This document shows, piece after piece, positions 1 to 7,485 of a DNA stretch of 31,361 nt. The translations under genes were made by a program, and so were the position numbers. The number at the start of each line of letters is the position of its first letter. Within the stretch, counting starts at the first letter, position 1. The notes beneath the pieces were generated by a model. It did no database searches. It saw nothing but the letters and a program-made list of their open reading frames with translations, and had not been told where the DNA came from. The DNA is taken from NCBI GenBank assembly GCA_964590495.1, contig CAZPWQ010000030.1:1-31361 (forward strand), given 5' to 3'. The stretch is from CAZPWQ01 sp964590495 (GTDB taxonomy: Bacteria; Bacteroidota; Rhodothermia; Balneolales; Balneolaceae).

Positions 1-1
1 C

Positions 2-553
2 GCCGGCACACTCAGTGAAAATCTCGGGACGTGGGCCGCTGCATTTTTCGGAGTGGGTTTATGTGCCGCCGGAATAAGCTCAGCCCTGACAGCACCTCTG
101 GCTGCTGCTTTGACAGCACAGAGTATCCTGGGTAACCAACAACCAACACGTTGGAACGAAAAAAGTACTTATTTCAGAAGCACCTGGATGGCCGTTTTAA
201 TTATTGGTATTCTGTTCGGTGTATTACAGGTACAGCCTATTCCGGCTATTATCCTGGCCCAGGCATTAAATGGTATCATTTTGCCGGTGATAGCAATCTT
301 CTTAATGTTAATGGTAAATGATGCCGGCTTACTTAAGCCGAACCATATTAATTCTTCCATTACAAATGTGATTACAGGATTGGTAGTATTTATTACTATC
401 CTGATTGGTGTAACCAATCTTCTAAAAGCATTGGACAAAATTTTGAATATTGCTATCCTCGATGAAGGCGTAATACTTTCTCTTTCTGTTGTTTTTTCGC
501 TTATTATACTCTGGCCAATAGTAACAGCAACAAAACGTTACCGCAATACGTAA
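2..553 (+). CDS. Nramp-family divalent metal transporter, C-terminal part (5' end outside window)
   Basis: The open frame runs in from the window edge and encodes the last 183 residues of a polytopic membrane protein. The segment GLCAAGISSALTAPLAAA matches the late Nramp helix usually written GLLAAGQSS. After it come about four more hydrophobic helices and a short basic tail ending KRYRNT. Nramp proteins move Mn2+, Fe2+ or related ions into the cytoplasm with protons. In the canonical MntH helix the residue after AAG is Gln; here it is Ile, as in more distant Nramp-related proteins, so the ion and coupling are uncertain. The metal-binding helices TM1 and TM6 lie outside the window. A GTG at 53 is an internal codon, not the start, because the frame is open and conserved upstream of it. 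Confidence 0.85.
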   Translation, partial: AGTLSENLGTWAAAFFGVGLCAAGISSALTAPLAAALTAQSILGNQQPTRWNEKSTYFRSTWMAVLIIGILFGVLQVQPIPAIILAQALNGIILPVIAIFLMLMVNDAGLLKPNHINSSITNVITGLVVFITILIGVTNLLKALDKILNIAILDEGVILSLSVVFSLIILWPIVTATKRYRNT

Positions 554-596
554 ATAGTATTGTTGGTTATTTCCAATAATTAAAAAAGCAATTACT

Positions 597-1643
597 ATGA
601 AGTACCTCCACATTCCCTGGGTTCTGATCATAGTCTCGCTTATCGCGTGTACCACTACACGTGAATTTGTCGAACAACGTCCGGAAGATAAAACTACCGC
701 TCCATTTTATACTTCCGCCTTTCCTGATGTAGACATTTCTGAAAAACTCACTGAAATTAAGCAATCGGTAATACGTATTACCTCAACAGGTTTCTACCGG
801 TCCTACCTTCTTGAAGATCCCGATATAACTGAAAGTAACATTCAGAATACAGATTTTAGCGAAGCACTGGGAAAATTTACTCAGACAGAAGAAAGCACAG
901 CCGGTACGGCAATAGTTATAGCAAAAAATAACCAAAGGGCTTTACTGTTAACCTGTGCTCATGTCGTGCAATTTCCGGATACGGTTATTGAATACCGAAA
1001 GGGAGATAATATACCTGAAAATACTTTTGTTGAATCCGTCACCACTAAAATAAGGCAAACAAATTTTGCTTTAAATCTTCCAACTCTCAGCAATTTTGAA
1101 ATACTTGCTGCCGATGACACGAAAGACCTTGCCCTTCTTGAAATAGATCTGAGGAACAATGAAGGTGTTGATATAGAGCCCCTGCGACTTACGATGGGTA
1201 ATTCAAAAAATTTACGGCTTGCGAGTATAATTTATGTATTAGGATATCCGAAGGGATATCCTATGGTTACCAGAGGAATTGTAAGCGCACCCGACAGAAC
1301 AGGCAATGGTGATTTTATTGCCGATGCTTTGTTTAATCGTGGAATCAGCGGTGGACTGGTCATCTCTTCCAAAGATCATTATAATAGCTTTGATTGGGTC
1401 GGCATGTCCTGTTCCGCTGCAGCAAGTAATACGTTTAATCTTGTTCCCAATAAGAATTTGATTGACAACAATGAACGTCTGCAACCTTATTCCGGGGAGG
1501 TTTTCGTGGAAAAAAAGTCCAATCTTATATATGGAATAACACATGCAGTCTCTACGAACAAAATCATATCCTTTCTGGAAGAGAATGAGGATAAAATGCG
1601 TGGAGTCAGAGTAAGAATTGACCGGTCCGGCTTTTCAAATTAA
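597..1643 (+). CDS. Trypsin-like serine protease, predicted lipoprotein
   Basis: A 348-residue protein with an N-terminal hydrophobic segment ending in a lipobox (SLIAC, Cys18), so it should be membrane-anchored outside the cytoplasm. The chymotrypsin-fold triad is visible in order: His122 in TCAHVV, Asp177 in KDLALLEID and Ser251 in RGISGGLV. The usual GDSGG is GISGG here, a common variant in HtrA-like and S1/S7-type bacterial proteases. No PDZ domain follows. Residues 260-330 have a cysteine-containing loop and no recognisable domain. It starts 43 bp after the Nramp gene and could share its transcript. The function is general extracytoplasmic proteolysis or quality control; the substrate is unknown. 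Confidence 0.85.
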   Translation: MKYLHIPWVLIIVSLIACTTTREFVEQRPEDKTTAPFYTSAFPDVDISEKLTEIKQSVIRITSTGFYRSYLLEDPDITESNIQNTDFSEALGKFTQTEESTAGTAIVIAKNNQRALLLTCAHVVQFPDTVIEYRKGDNIPENTFVESVTTKIRQTNFALNLPTLSNFEILAADDTKDLALLEIDLRNNEGVDIEPLRLTMGNSKNLRLASIIYVLGYPKGYPMVTRGIVSAPDRTGNGDFIADALFNRGISGGLVISSKDHYNSFDWVGMSCSAAASNTFNLVPNKNLIDNNERLQPYSGEVFVEKKSNLIYGITHAVSTNKIISFLEENEDKMRGVRVRIDRSGFSN

Positions 1644-1688
1644 TCTGTTTTATTAGGGAAGCTTCAATAACCTGTAATAAATACTGTT

Positions 1689-3074
1689 CTAATAATTTTG
1701 ATGAATATACCAAAGTACCTTCTCCATCTCCTCTTTGACAACCGACGATGAGGTAATATAATGGTTATTCATGAAGCTGAACATCAGTTTGCGCCCGCTC
1801 TCGGTAATCACAAAGCCGGTCAGACAGTGATTATTTCTGAGCGTCCCGGTTTTTGCAAAAATATAAGGCGCCCCGTTCTCCCGGTTGCCATACCAGCTTT
1901 GAATGGTTCCTCTCTCCCCTCCTGCCGGGAGCATGGAAAACAGTTCGTCGCTATACGCAAATTCATCATCAATTTTAATAAGCAGATGAATCAGTGAGCG
2001 CGGTGTAAACATGTTATATCGCGACAAACCAGAGCCATCTTCCCACTGTGGTTCATCGGGTAAATCTTTTAGATACTCCGATTTCATATAGTCGATCACA
2101 CTGCTTGTGTTGAGTGTCTTACCCAGCTCAGAAGCTGCCATTAACAGTACCTGTTCTGCGACTAGGTTATCACTGGGCTGCAGCATTCTTTTAAATACAG
2201 TGTCGGCTGAAATACTATACAGTTTTTGTGTAGAATCCGGTTTTTCTGTGTATGTGTATCGCACCGGCTTTCCCAATGTGTCGGAAAGCATTTCCGTTAT
2301 GAATTCAGGTGTGTAATGAAAAGGGCGTTGTACTTCATAATTCAGTGTATCAACTTCTGGTTTATATTCGAACCTGTTATTATTTATCCCCCGGTGCAAT
2401 AAAGGGTCATCATCTTTTCTATTTGTCATTTCATCGATATGAGAACGAAAATAATCGGGCGATACAGCCAGTTCTCCGTTTTCTGATTTGATTCGCCTCT
2501 GTTCTATAACCTCTATCGTAAAACGGGCTACATTCCCATACACAGGTAACGGAGATTTTTCTGCCGAATAATAATAATTATAGTCACTCCATGACCAGCC
2601 CGGTCCCAACAGTTCATCGTTAAAATTTGAATCAGAATAATAAAGTTCTTCAGGTCTTTCCTTCAGAAAGTTAAACACAGTATCTGTATCAAAACCGGGA
2701 TGAAGAAATGTCGGATCGCCGGTTCCCCAGAAAATCAGTGAATCTTCACGGACGACATATTCCAGGGCCCGAAGCGTATCCGGAAGCAGTTTTAATCCGG
2801 CATAAAAAGTAAAAAGCTTCGTGTTTGAGGCTGGAGTAAAATATTTATCTTCGTTTTGGGCATACAACATGCTGTCATCCACAGGATCATAGAGAGCAAA
2901 ACCGGTAAGATTAGAAGAAAATACTTTGGAACTGTCGAACAAAACAGCCAGCGGCGAAACACGATCGGAATCTTTGGGTTCTGTTCGTTTCAGTTCCTCA
3001 GATGATTTGCAGGCTGATAGTCCGATAACAGCAAACAATATGGAAATAATACACGTGGAAAATATTGACTTCAT
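1689..3074 (-). CDS. dacB: D-alanyl-D-alanine carboxypeptidase/endopeptidase (PBP4, peptidase S13), lipoprotein
   Basis: A 461-residue protein with a signal peptide ending in the lipobox LSAC (Cys22). All three penicillin-binding motifs are present: SxxK at Ser83-Lys86 (ASNTK), SxN at 301-303 (SDN) and KTG at 408-410. The S13-specific DGSGLSR stretch lies at about 346-352. A large insert between SxxK and SxN is typical of PBP4. The family trims the terminal D-Ala from peptidoglycan stems and cuts D-Ala-mDAP cross-links in the periplasm. Lipid anchoring is common in Bacteroidota homologues. It is convergent with the protease gene and divergent from the deacylase-like gene, 100 bp away. I am confident of the family; physiological specificity is inferred. 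Confidence 0.93.
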   Translation of the reverse strand: MKSIFSTCIISILFAVIGLSACKSSEELKRTEPKDSDRVSPLAVLFDSSKVFSSNLTGFALYDPVDDSMLYAQNEDKYFTPASNTKLFTFYAGLKLLPDTLRALEYVVREDSLIFWGTGDPTFLHPGFDTDTVFNFLKERPEELYYSDSNFNDELLGPGWSWSDYNYYYSAEKSPLPVYGNVARFTIEVIEQRRIKSENGELAVSPDYFRSHIDEMTNRKDDDPLLHRGINNNRFEYKPEVDTLNYEVQRPFHYTPEFITEMLSDTLGKPVRYTYTEKPDSTQKLYSISADTVFKRMLQPSDNLVAEQVLLMAASELGKTLNTSSVIDYMKSEYLKDLPDEPQWEDGSGLSRYNMFTPRSLIHLLIKIDDEFAYSDELFSMLPAGGERGTIQSWYGNRENGAPYIFAKTGTLRNNHCLTGFVITESGRKLMFSFMNNHYITSSSVVKEEMEKVLWYIHQNY

Positions 3075-3174
3075 CAGATATTACGTTTTATTTGCTGATA
3101 ATTTAAAAAACTGTGGATGCTGTTCATAATTCAAAGGAATCATACAAAATTCTGGTAAGAAATAATGAAATAGG

Positions 3175-4827
3175 ATGAATATAAAAAACTTTTGTTTCCT
3201 GATAATTTCGGTTCTCCTGCTGTTTTCCTGTTCAGAAGAGTATGATCTCATTATTCAGAACGGAACTGTTTATGACGGCTCCGGCAGCAAACCCGTTTTT
3301 GCCGATATCGGTATCAGATCAGACACTATTGTAGCAACCGGTAATCTCAGTTTTGCATCTGCCGAACGTATTATCGATGCGGAAGGTATGGCCGTAGCAC
3401 CCGGATTTATCAACATGTTGAGCTGGGCAAACAACACCCTTCTTAATGACGGCCGGTCAATGAGCGACATCAGGCAGGGAGTAACACTTGAAATTTTTGG
3501 GGAAGGCACTTCCATGGGACCGTTGAATGAGCAGATGCAATCAAGCCGCGACTCCAAATGGTCTACACTCGGCGGTTTCCTGGAATACCTGACAGACAAT
3601 GGAGTAACACCGAATGTCGCCTCTTTTGTCGGTGCTACAACAGTTAGAACGTATGTGTTGGGACTTGAAGATCGCAGTCCTGCGCCTGAAGAGCTGGTGC
3701 AAATGCAGGATCTCGTACGGGAAGCAATGGAAGAAGGTGCACTCGGACTCGGTTCTTCCCTTATCTACGCCCCTGCTTTCTTTGCGGATACCGATGAACT
3801 TATCGCTCTCTCAAAAGCCGCAGCCGAATATAACGGAATGTATATTTCCCATATACGCAGCGAGGGAGACAACCTGCTCAAGGCAACCGATGAACTATTT
3901 TCGATAGCCACGGAAGCCGGAATTGATGCACAAATTTATCATCTGAAAGCCGCAGGCAAACGTAACTGGAATAAACTGCCGGTGGTATTGAACAAAATCG
4001 ATTCGTTAAGGGATGAAGGCCATAACATTTCAGCAAATATGTACACCTATACAGCGGCCTCAACCGGCCTTGATGCAACACTGCCCCCTTCGGTACAGGA
4101 AGGCTCGACACAGGAGTTTATAAAACGGCTGAAAGATCCGGAAACCCGAAACAAGGTGGTTGAAGAAGTACGAAACCAGCAGACGGAATGGGAAAATTTT
4201 TATCAGCTTGCTGAATCACCGGAAAATATTCTTTTGCTGGAGTTCGATCAGGATTCCCTGAAACACCTGAACGGCAATACACTGGCAGATGTAAGTGAAA
4301 TGTGGAATTCAGATCCGGTTGAAACGATCATTGACCTGATTATAGCTAACAACGGCGATATCGGTTCGGTATTTTTCCTGATGTCGGAAGAAAACGTGCG
4401 GACTAAGATCAAAGTACCTTACATGAGCTTCGGGTCTGATGCCCGTTCCGTTGCCGCTGAAGGTGAAGTACTGGAATCAAGCACCCATCCCCGGACATAT
4501 GGAACTTTTGCCAGGCTGCTGGGGAGATATGTGTGCGATGAAGGTATAATTTCACTCGAAGAGGCCGTATACAGACTTACGGGGCTGCCGGCTGAAAATT
4601 TAAAGATAGAAAAACGCGGATATCTCAAGCCCGGCTTTTATGCAGATATAGTTATTTTTGACCCTGAAACTATTGAGGACAAAGCTACTTTTCAGGAGCC
4701 TCATCAATATGCAGTTGGTGTAAGAGATGTGTTTGTTAACGGCGTACAGGTATTGAATAATGGAGAGCATACCGGCGCCATGCCGGGAAAAGTCGTCCGG
4801 GGGCCGGGCTATCAAAAAGAAAAATGA
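3175..4827 (+). CDS. N-acyl-D-amino-acid deacylase-like amidohydrolase lipoprotein with altered metal site
   Basis: A 550-residue amidohydrolase with a lipoprotein signal (LLFSC, Cys19). The composite beta-domain opens at 23 (YDLIIQNGTVYDGSG) and closes at about 485-530 (PGFYADIVIFDP, VFVNG). The TIM barrel between them carries His226 (ISHIRSEG), His256 (IYHLKAAG) and Asp422 (FGSDA), which match the barrel His/His/Asp of D-aminoacylases. The usual HxH after PGFID is replaced: the segment reads PGFINMLSW, with Leu82 and Trp84 where the two His belong. The GNCG cysteine ligand is also not evident, the region reading GEGTS at 109-113. Family members remove N-acyl groups from D-amino acids. The missing ligands mean catalysis is unproven: one metal or a different chemistry. 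It lies 106 bp upstream of the M14 gene on the same strand and may be co-transcribed. Confidence 0.85.
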   Translation: MNIKNFCFLIISVLLLFSCSEEYDLIIQNGTVYDGSGSKPVFADIGIRSDTIVATGNLSFASAERIIDAEGMAVAPGFINMLSWANNTLLNDGRSMSDIRQGVTLEIFGEGTSMGPLNEQMQSSRDSKWSTLGGFLEYLTDNGVTPNVASFVGATTVRTYVLGLEDRSPAPEELVQMQDLVREAMEEGALGLGSSLIYAPAFFADTDELIALSKAAAEYNGMYISHIRSEGDNLLKATDELFSIATEAGIDAQIYHLKAAGKRNWNKLPVVLNKIDSLRDEGHNISANMYTYTAASTGLDATLPPSVQEGSTQEFIKRLKDPETRNKVVEEVRNQQTEWENFYQLAESPENILLLEFDQDSLKHLNGNTLADVSEMWNSDPVETIIDLIIANNGDIGSVFFLMSEENVRTKIKVPYMSFGSDARSVAAEGEVLESSTHPRTYGTFARLLGRYVCDEGIISLEEAVYRLTGLPAENLKIEKRGYLKPGFYADIVIFDPETIEDKATFQEPHQYAVGVRDVFVNGVQVLNNGEHTGAMPGKVVRGPGYQKEK

Positions 4828-4933
4828 GCTGCTCAAAATTTCCCGGTTAACCATGGAGAAATTTACTGCTCAAAGTTGTTATACGATATAATTCTTCCTG
4901 TCGGTTTTTATTTAACTATTCAAAGAATCTTCA

Positions 4934-6424
4934 ATGAAATACGCTACTTCTTTTCTGCTGATCATTACATGTATTGTAATTGTCATTGCCCGGGATAAAA
5001 AATCCATATCACCGCCTGAACAGCTGTATCAAAACTATTCTGAATATGAAGAAAAAAGCATAGAAACGAGACGTTTCAAACACGAAGATATTCTTCCACT
5101 TATTAATGATCTGAAGAAGAACTCCCTTTTCACTGTTCAACAGGTTGGAAAATCAATTGAAGATCGTCCCCTTCACCTGATAAGCGTTGGCAGCGGAGAC
5201 ACAGATATCCTTTTCTGGTCTCAAATGCATGGTGACGAACCCACGGCTACAGCAGCTATATTTGATGTATTGAATTTCCTTCAAAATCCAGGAAATTCTC
5301 TAACTGATTTAAGAGATAATCTGCTCGAACATACAACGCTCCACTTTCTGCCGATGCTGAATCCGGATGGAGCCGAAGCGTACCAGCGGCGAAATGCCAT
5401 TGATATTGATATCAACAGGGATGCCCTGCGCCTGACTTCGCCTGAATCTGTTACGCTCAAACAGGTCAGGGACAGCCTCAATCCAGTTTTTGGGTTTAAC
5501 CTGCATGATCAGTCCACATATTATACTTCCGGGCGAAATGAAAAACCGGCTACTATATCTTTTCTGGCGCCGGCGTACGATTATGAGCAGTCGATAAACG
5601 ACGTACGGAGGAATGCTATGAAACTGATCGTATATCTCAATTCCGTAATGCAGAATTATATCCCGGAACAGGTGGCAAAATATTCCGATGCCCACGAACC
5701 CCGTGCATTCGGTGATATGATTCAAAAATGGGGCACCAGTACGGTACTTATTGAATCCGGAGGGTATAAAGATGATCCTGAAAAACAGTACATACGGAAA
5801 CTTAATTTTGTCATGTTGATTTCAGCAGCAGATGCAATCGGTCAGGATGCATTTCATGAACAAGACATTGGTAATTATTTTGAAATACCTGAAAACGAGT
5901 CGTCTCTTCATGATGTTCTAATTCGTAATGTCAAAATTGAACGGGAGAACGAGCTTTATAAAGTCGATCTGGCTATAAGGCACGGTGAAAGAGATCACGA
6001 AGATCATCGTACATTCTCTTATCGAAGCAGAATTGCTGATATCGGCGACTTATCTATAAATAACGGCTACCGTGAGATCGACGGTGAGGGATTGATTGCC
6101 CGACCCGGGAAAGTATATAAAGATACTATCAATACGCAATCGGATTTGGAACAGATCAATCCCACTGATCTTTTGAAAGAGGGATATACCGATATTGTTT
6201 TAAATAAAGAAGTATTCGGAGAAAACCTTCGGGAATTAAATGAACAATTTCCTTTAAACCTGGTGTTAACCGATTCTCACAACAATTCAATCAGACTGGG
6301 CGGTATTCCCAATCTTATATTAACTGACGATCAGCAAATTCAGTACGTAATTGTAAATGGTTTTCTTTTTGAGGTGGAAAAGGGGGATACCAAGTCCATA
6401 AGAAATGGAATAATTTACCGGTGA
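4934..6424 (+). CDS. M14-family zinc carboxypeptidase, exported
   Basis: A 496-residue protein with an N-terminal hydrophobic stretch (about 5-18) suggesting export. M14 zinc ligands are visible as HxxE at His99-Glu102 (QMHGDEPT) and His191 (NLHDQS). The substrate-binding Asn-Arg pair is at 161-162 (INRD) and the likely catalytic Glu is at 274 (VLIESGG). The M14 domain fills about 50-300. The family removes C-terminal residues from peptides; some bacterial members cut peptidoglycan stem peptides. Residues about 310-496 are an additional domain. Part of it (DIGDLS, then EIDGEGLIARPG) resembles the beta-sandwich of amidohydrolases, the family of the gene just upstream. Start chosen at the first Met with a hydrophobic leader. 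Confidence 0.9.
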   Translation: MKYATSFLLIITCIVIVIARDKKSISPPEQLYQNYSEYEEKSIETRRFKHEDILPLINDLKKNSLFTVQQVGKSIEDRPLHLISVGSGDTDILFWSQMHGDEPTATAAIFDVLNFLQNPGNSLTDLRDNLLEHTTLHFLPMLNPDGAEAYQRRNAIDIDINRDALRLTSPESVTLKQVRDSLNPVFGFNLHDQSTYYTSGRNEKPATISFLAPAYDYEQSINDVRRNAMKLIVYLNSVMQNYIPEQVAKYSDAHEPRAFGDMIQKWGTSTVLIESGGYKDDPEKQYIRKLNFVMLISAADAIGQDAFHEQDIGNYFEIPENESSLHDVLIRNVKIERENELYKVDLAIRHGERDHEDHRTFSYRSRIADIGDLSINNGYREIDGEGLIARPGKVYKDTINTQSDLEQINPTDLLKEGYTDIVLNKEVFGENLRELNEQFPLNLVLTDSHNNSIRLGGIPNLILTDDQQIQYVIVNGFLFEVEKGDTKSIRNGIIYR

Positions 6425-6466
6425 TGGAACGCGGATCATGCGGATTGATCGGATTTTCGCAGATAA
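6424..6466 (+). repeat. Dispersed GCRGAT-type intergenic repeat, copy 1
   Basis: It begins atggaacgcggat right at the M14 stop codon and continues as imperfect units (gcggat, cggattga, cggat). Closely similar arrays occur at 27605-27639 and 19176-19214, both on the minus strand. The copies align unit by unit with mainly A/G changes. It sits in the gap between two convergent genes. No coding function is seen. Confidence 0.6.
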
Positions 6467-6496
6467 TATGTATCGGCGAATAGATCACAAACAATT

Positions 6497-7399
6497 TTAT
6501 GGTTTTCCCTTAACAAAATCATAGATCATACTGGAAATATCAGCAAAAGTGGTTATAACTTCATCTCGGTTTTCCGCATCTTTTGACAACATTACCAGTA
6601 CATATTTTCTGCCATCAGGAAGCATTACGATACCGCAGTCGTGATTGACACCGGTTATCCAGCCGGTCTTGTGTGCAACTTCCACATCACCGGGTAAAAG
6701 TGCCGGTATCATTTCATTAAACTTTTGCTGCTGTAAAATTTCTGTCATTTCTTCTGATGCTTTCTTGTTGACAGCTTTACCGCGCGCCAGTCGTTCATAG
6801 ATCAGTGACTCATCCAAAGCCGTTGTACGGTTACTTAATCCCTGCTCATACGCTTTGATATCTTCAACTCCACGCAATACCAGAATGCTGTCGGCACCGT
6901 AACTGCGCATTGTTTCCGTTACATTTCGTGCATCCACCTTCTCGATCAGTATATTGGTCGCCAGATTACTGCTCATAGTGATCATATCATCAATAAGATT
7001 CCGGATGGTCCGATGCTGTCCGATTATATCATAAAGGTTCCCCTCACTGTCTTCGCTGACTTCCATACGGTACCTGCTGCTGTCGACTATACTCCGAAAC
7101 TCATTTCTGACGGTAATGGAGTCTTCAAGTGAAAATTTCCCTTCACCTGCTTGTTTAAACAGTTCAATCATAACCGGTGTTTTCATGGTACTCGCAGCAT
7201 GGAACATCTCCCGCCCGTTTATAAAAATGTGCTGAGTAGTATCATCCAGGCTTTTAAAAGCCAGTGCAAAGTCACCATCCACTGCTGACAATCGGTGTTC
7301 AATTACTTCTTTAAGCTGATCGACAGTTTCGAATTGAGCAGAGGAGCTGCATTTACTTAATAAAAAAGCAGTAATTAGAATAAATAATATTTTATTCAT
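6497..7399 (-). CDS. Class A beta-lactamase-like serine hydrolase, lipoprotein
   Basis: A 300-residue protein with a lipobox-like SKC (Cys17). Class A landmarks are in order: SxxK at Ser70-Lys73 (ASTMK), an SxN motif at 143-145 reading SSN instead of SDN, a candidate omega-loop Glu185 (ExxLS instead of ExxLN), and KTG at 244-246. The length suits a class A beta-lactamase. True enzymes hydrolyse beta-lactams in the periplasm, but many Bacteroidota relatives with altered motifs are uncharacterised hydrolases, so resistance should not be assumed. It is the last gene in the minus-strand block after susD. A strong terminator stem lies 26 bp before its start, with AAAGGG just upstream of the ATG, so expression may depend on read-through. 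Confidence 0.85.
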   Translation of the reverse strand: MNKILFILITAFLLSKCSSSAQFETVDQLKEVIEHRLSAVDGDFALAFKSLDDTTQHIFINGREMFHAASTMKTPVMIELFKQAGEGKFSLEDSITVRNEFRSIVDSSRYRMEVSEDSEGNLYDIIGQHRTIRNLIDDMITMSSNLATNILIEKVDARNVTETMRSYGADSILVLRGVEDIKAYEQGLSNRTTALDESLIYERLARGKAVNKKASEEMTEILQQQKFNEMIPALLPGDVEVAHKTGWITGVNHDCGIVMLPDGRKYVLVMLSKDAENRDEVITTFADISSMIYDFVKGKP

Positions 7400-7425
7400 G
7401 GTTTTTGCCCTTTTGGTCTAAATAA

Positions 7426-7462
7426 AAAGGTCCGGAGGATAGGATAGAACCTCCGGACCTTT
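7426..7462 (-). terminator. Intrinsic terminator/attenuator after susD
   Basis: A perfect 13-bp stem pairs 7426-7438 with 7450-7462 (aaaggtccggagg with its complement) around an 11-nt loop. On the minus strand the stem runs into a T-rich tail (TTTTTATTTAG). It starts 23 bp after the susD stop and ends 26 bp before the beta-lactamase-like gene. Confidence 0.85.
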
Positions 7463-7485
7463 CGCTGGGAATTTGTAATTACTAA

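Noticed and set aside
7434..7447. Shared gaggataggatag word at about 7435 and 28536
   Set aside because: A 13-nt identity with no flanking similarity; at 7435 it lies partly in the terminator loop. Probably chance.
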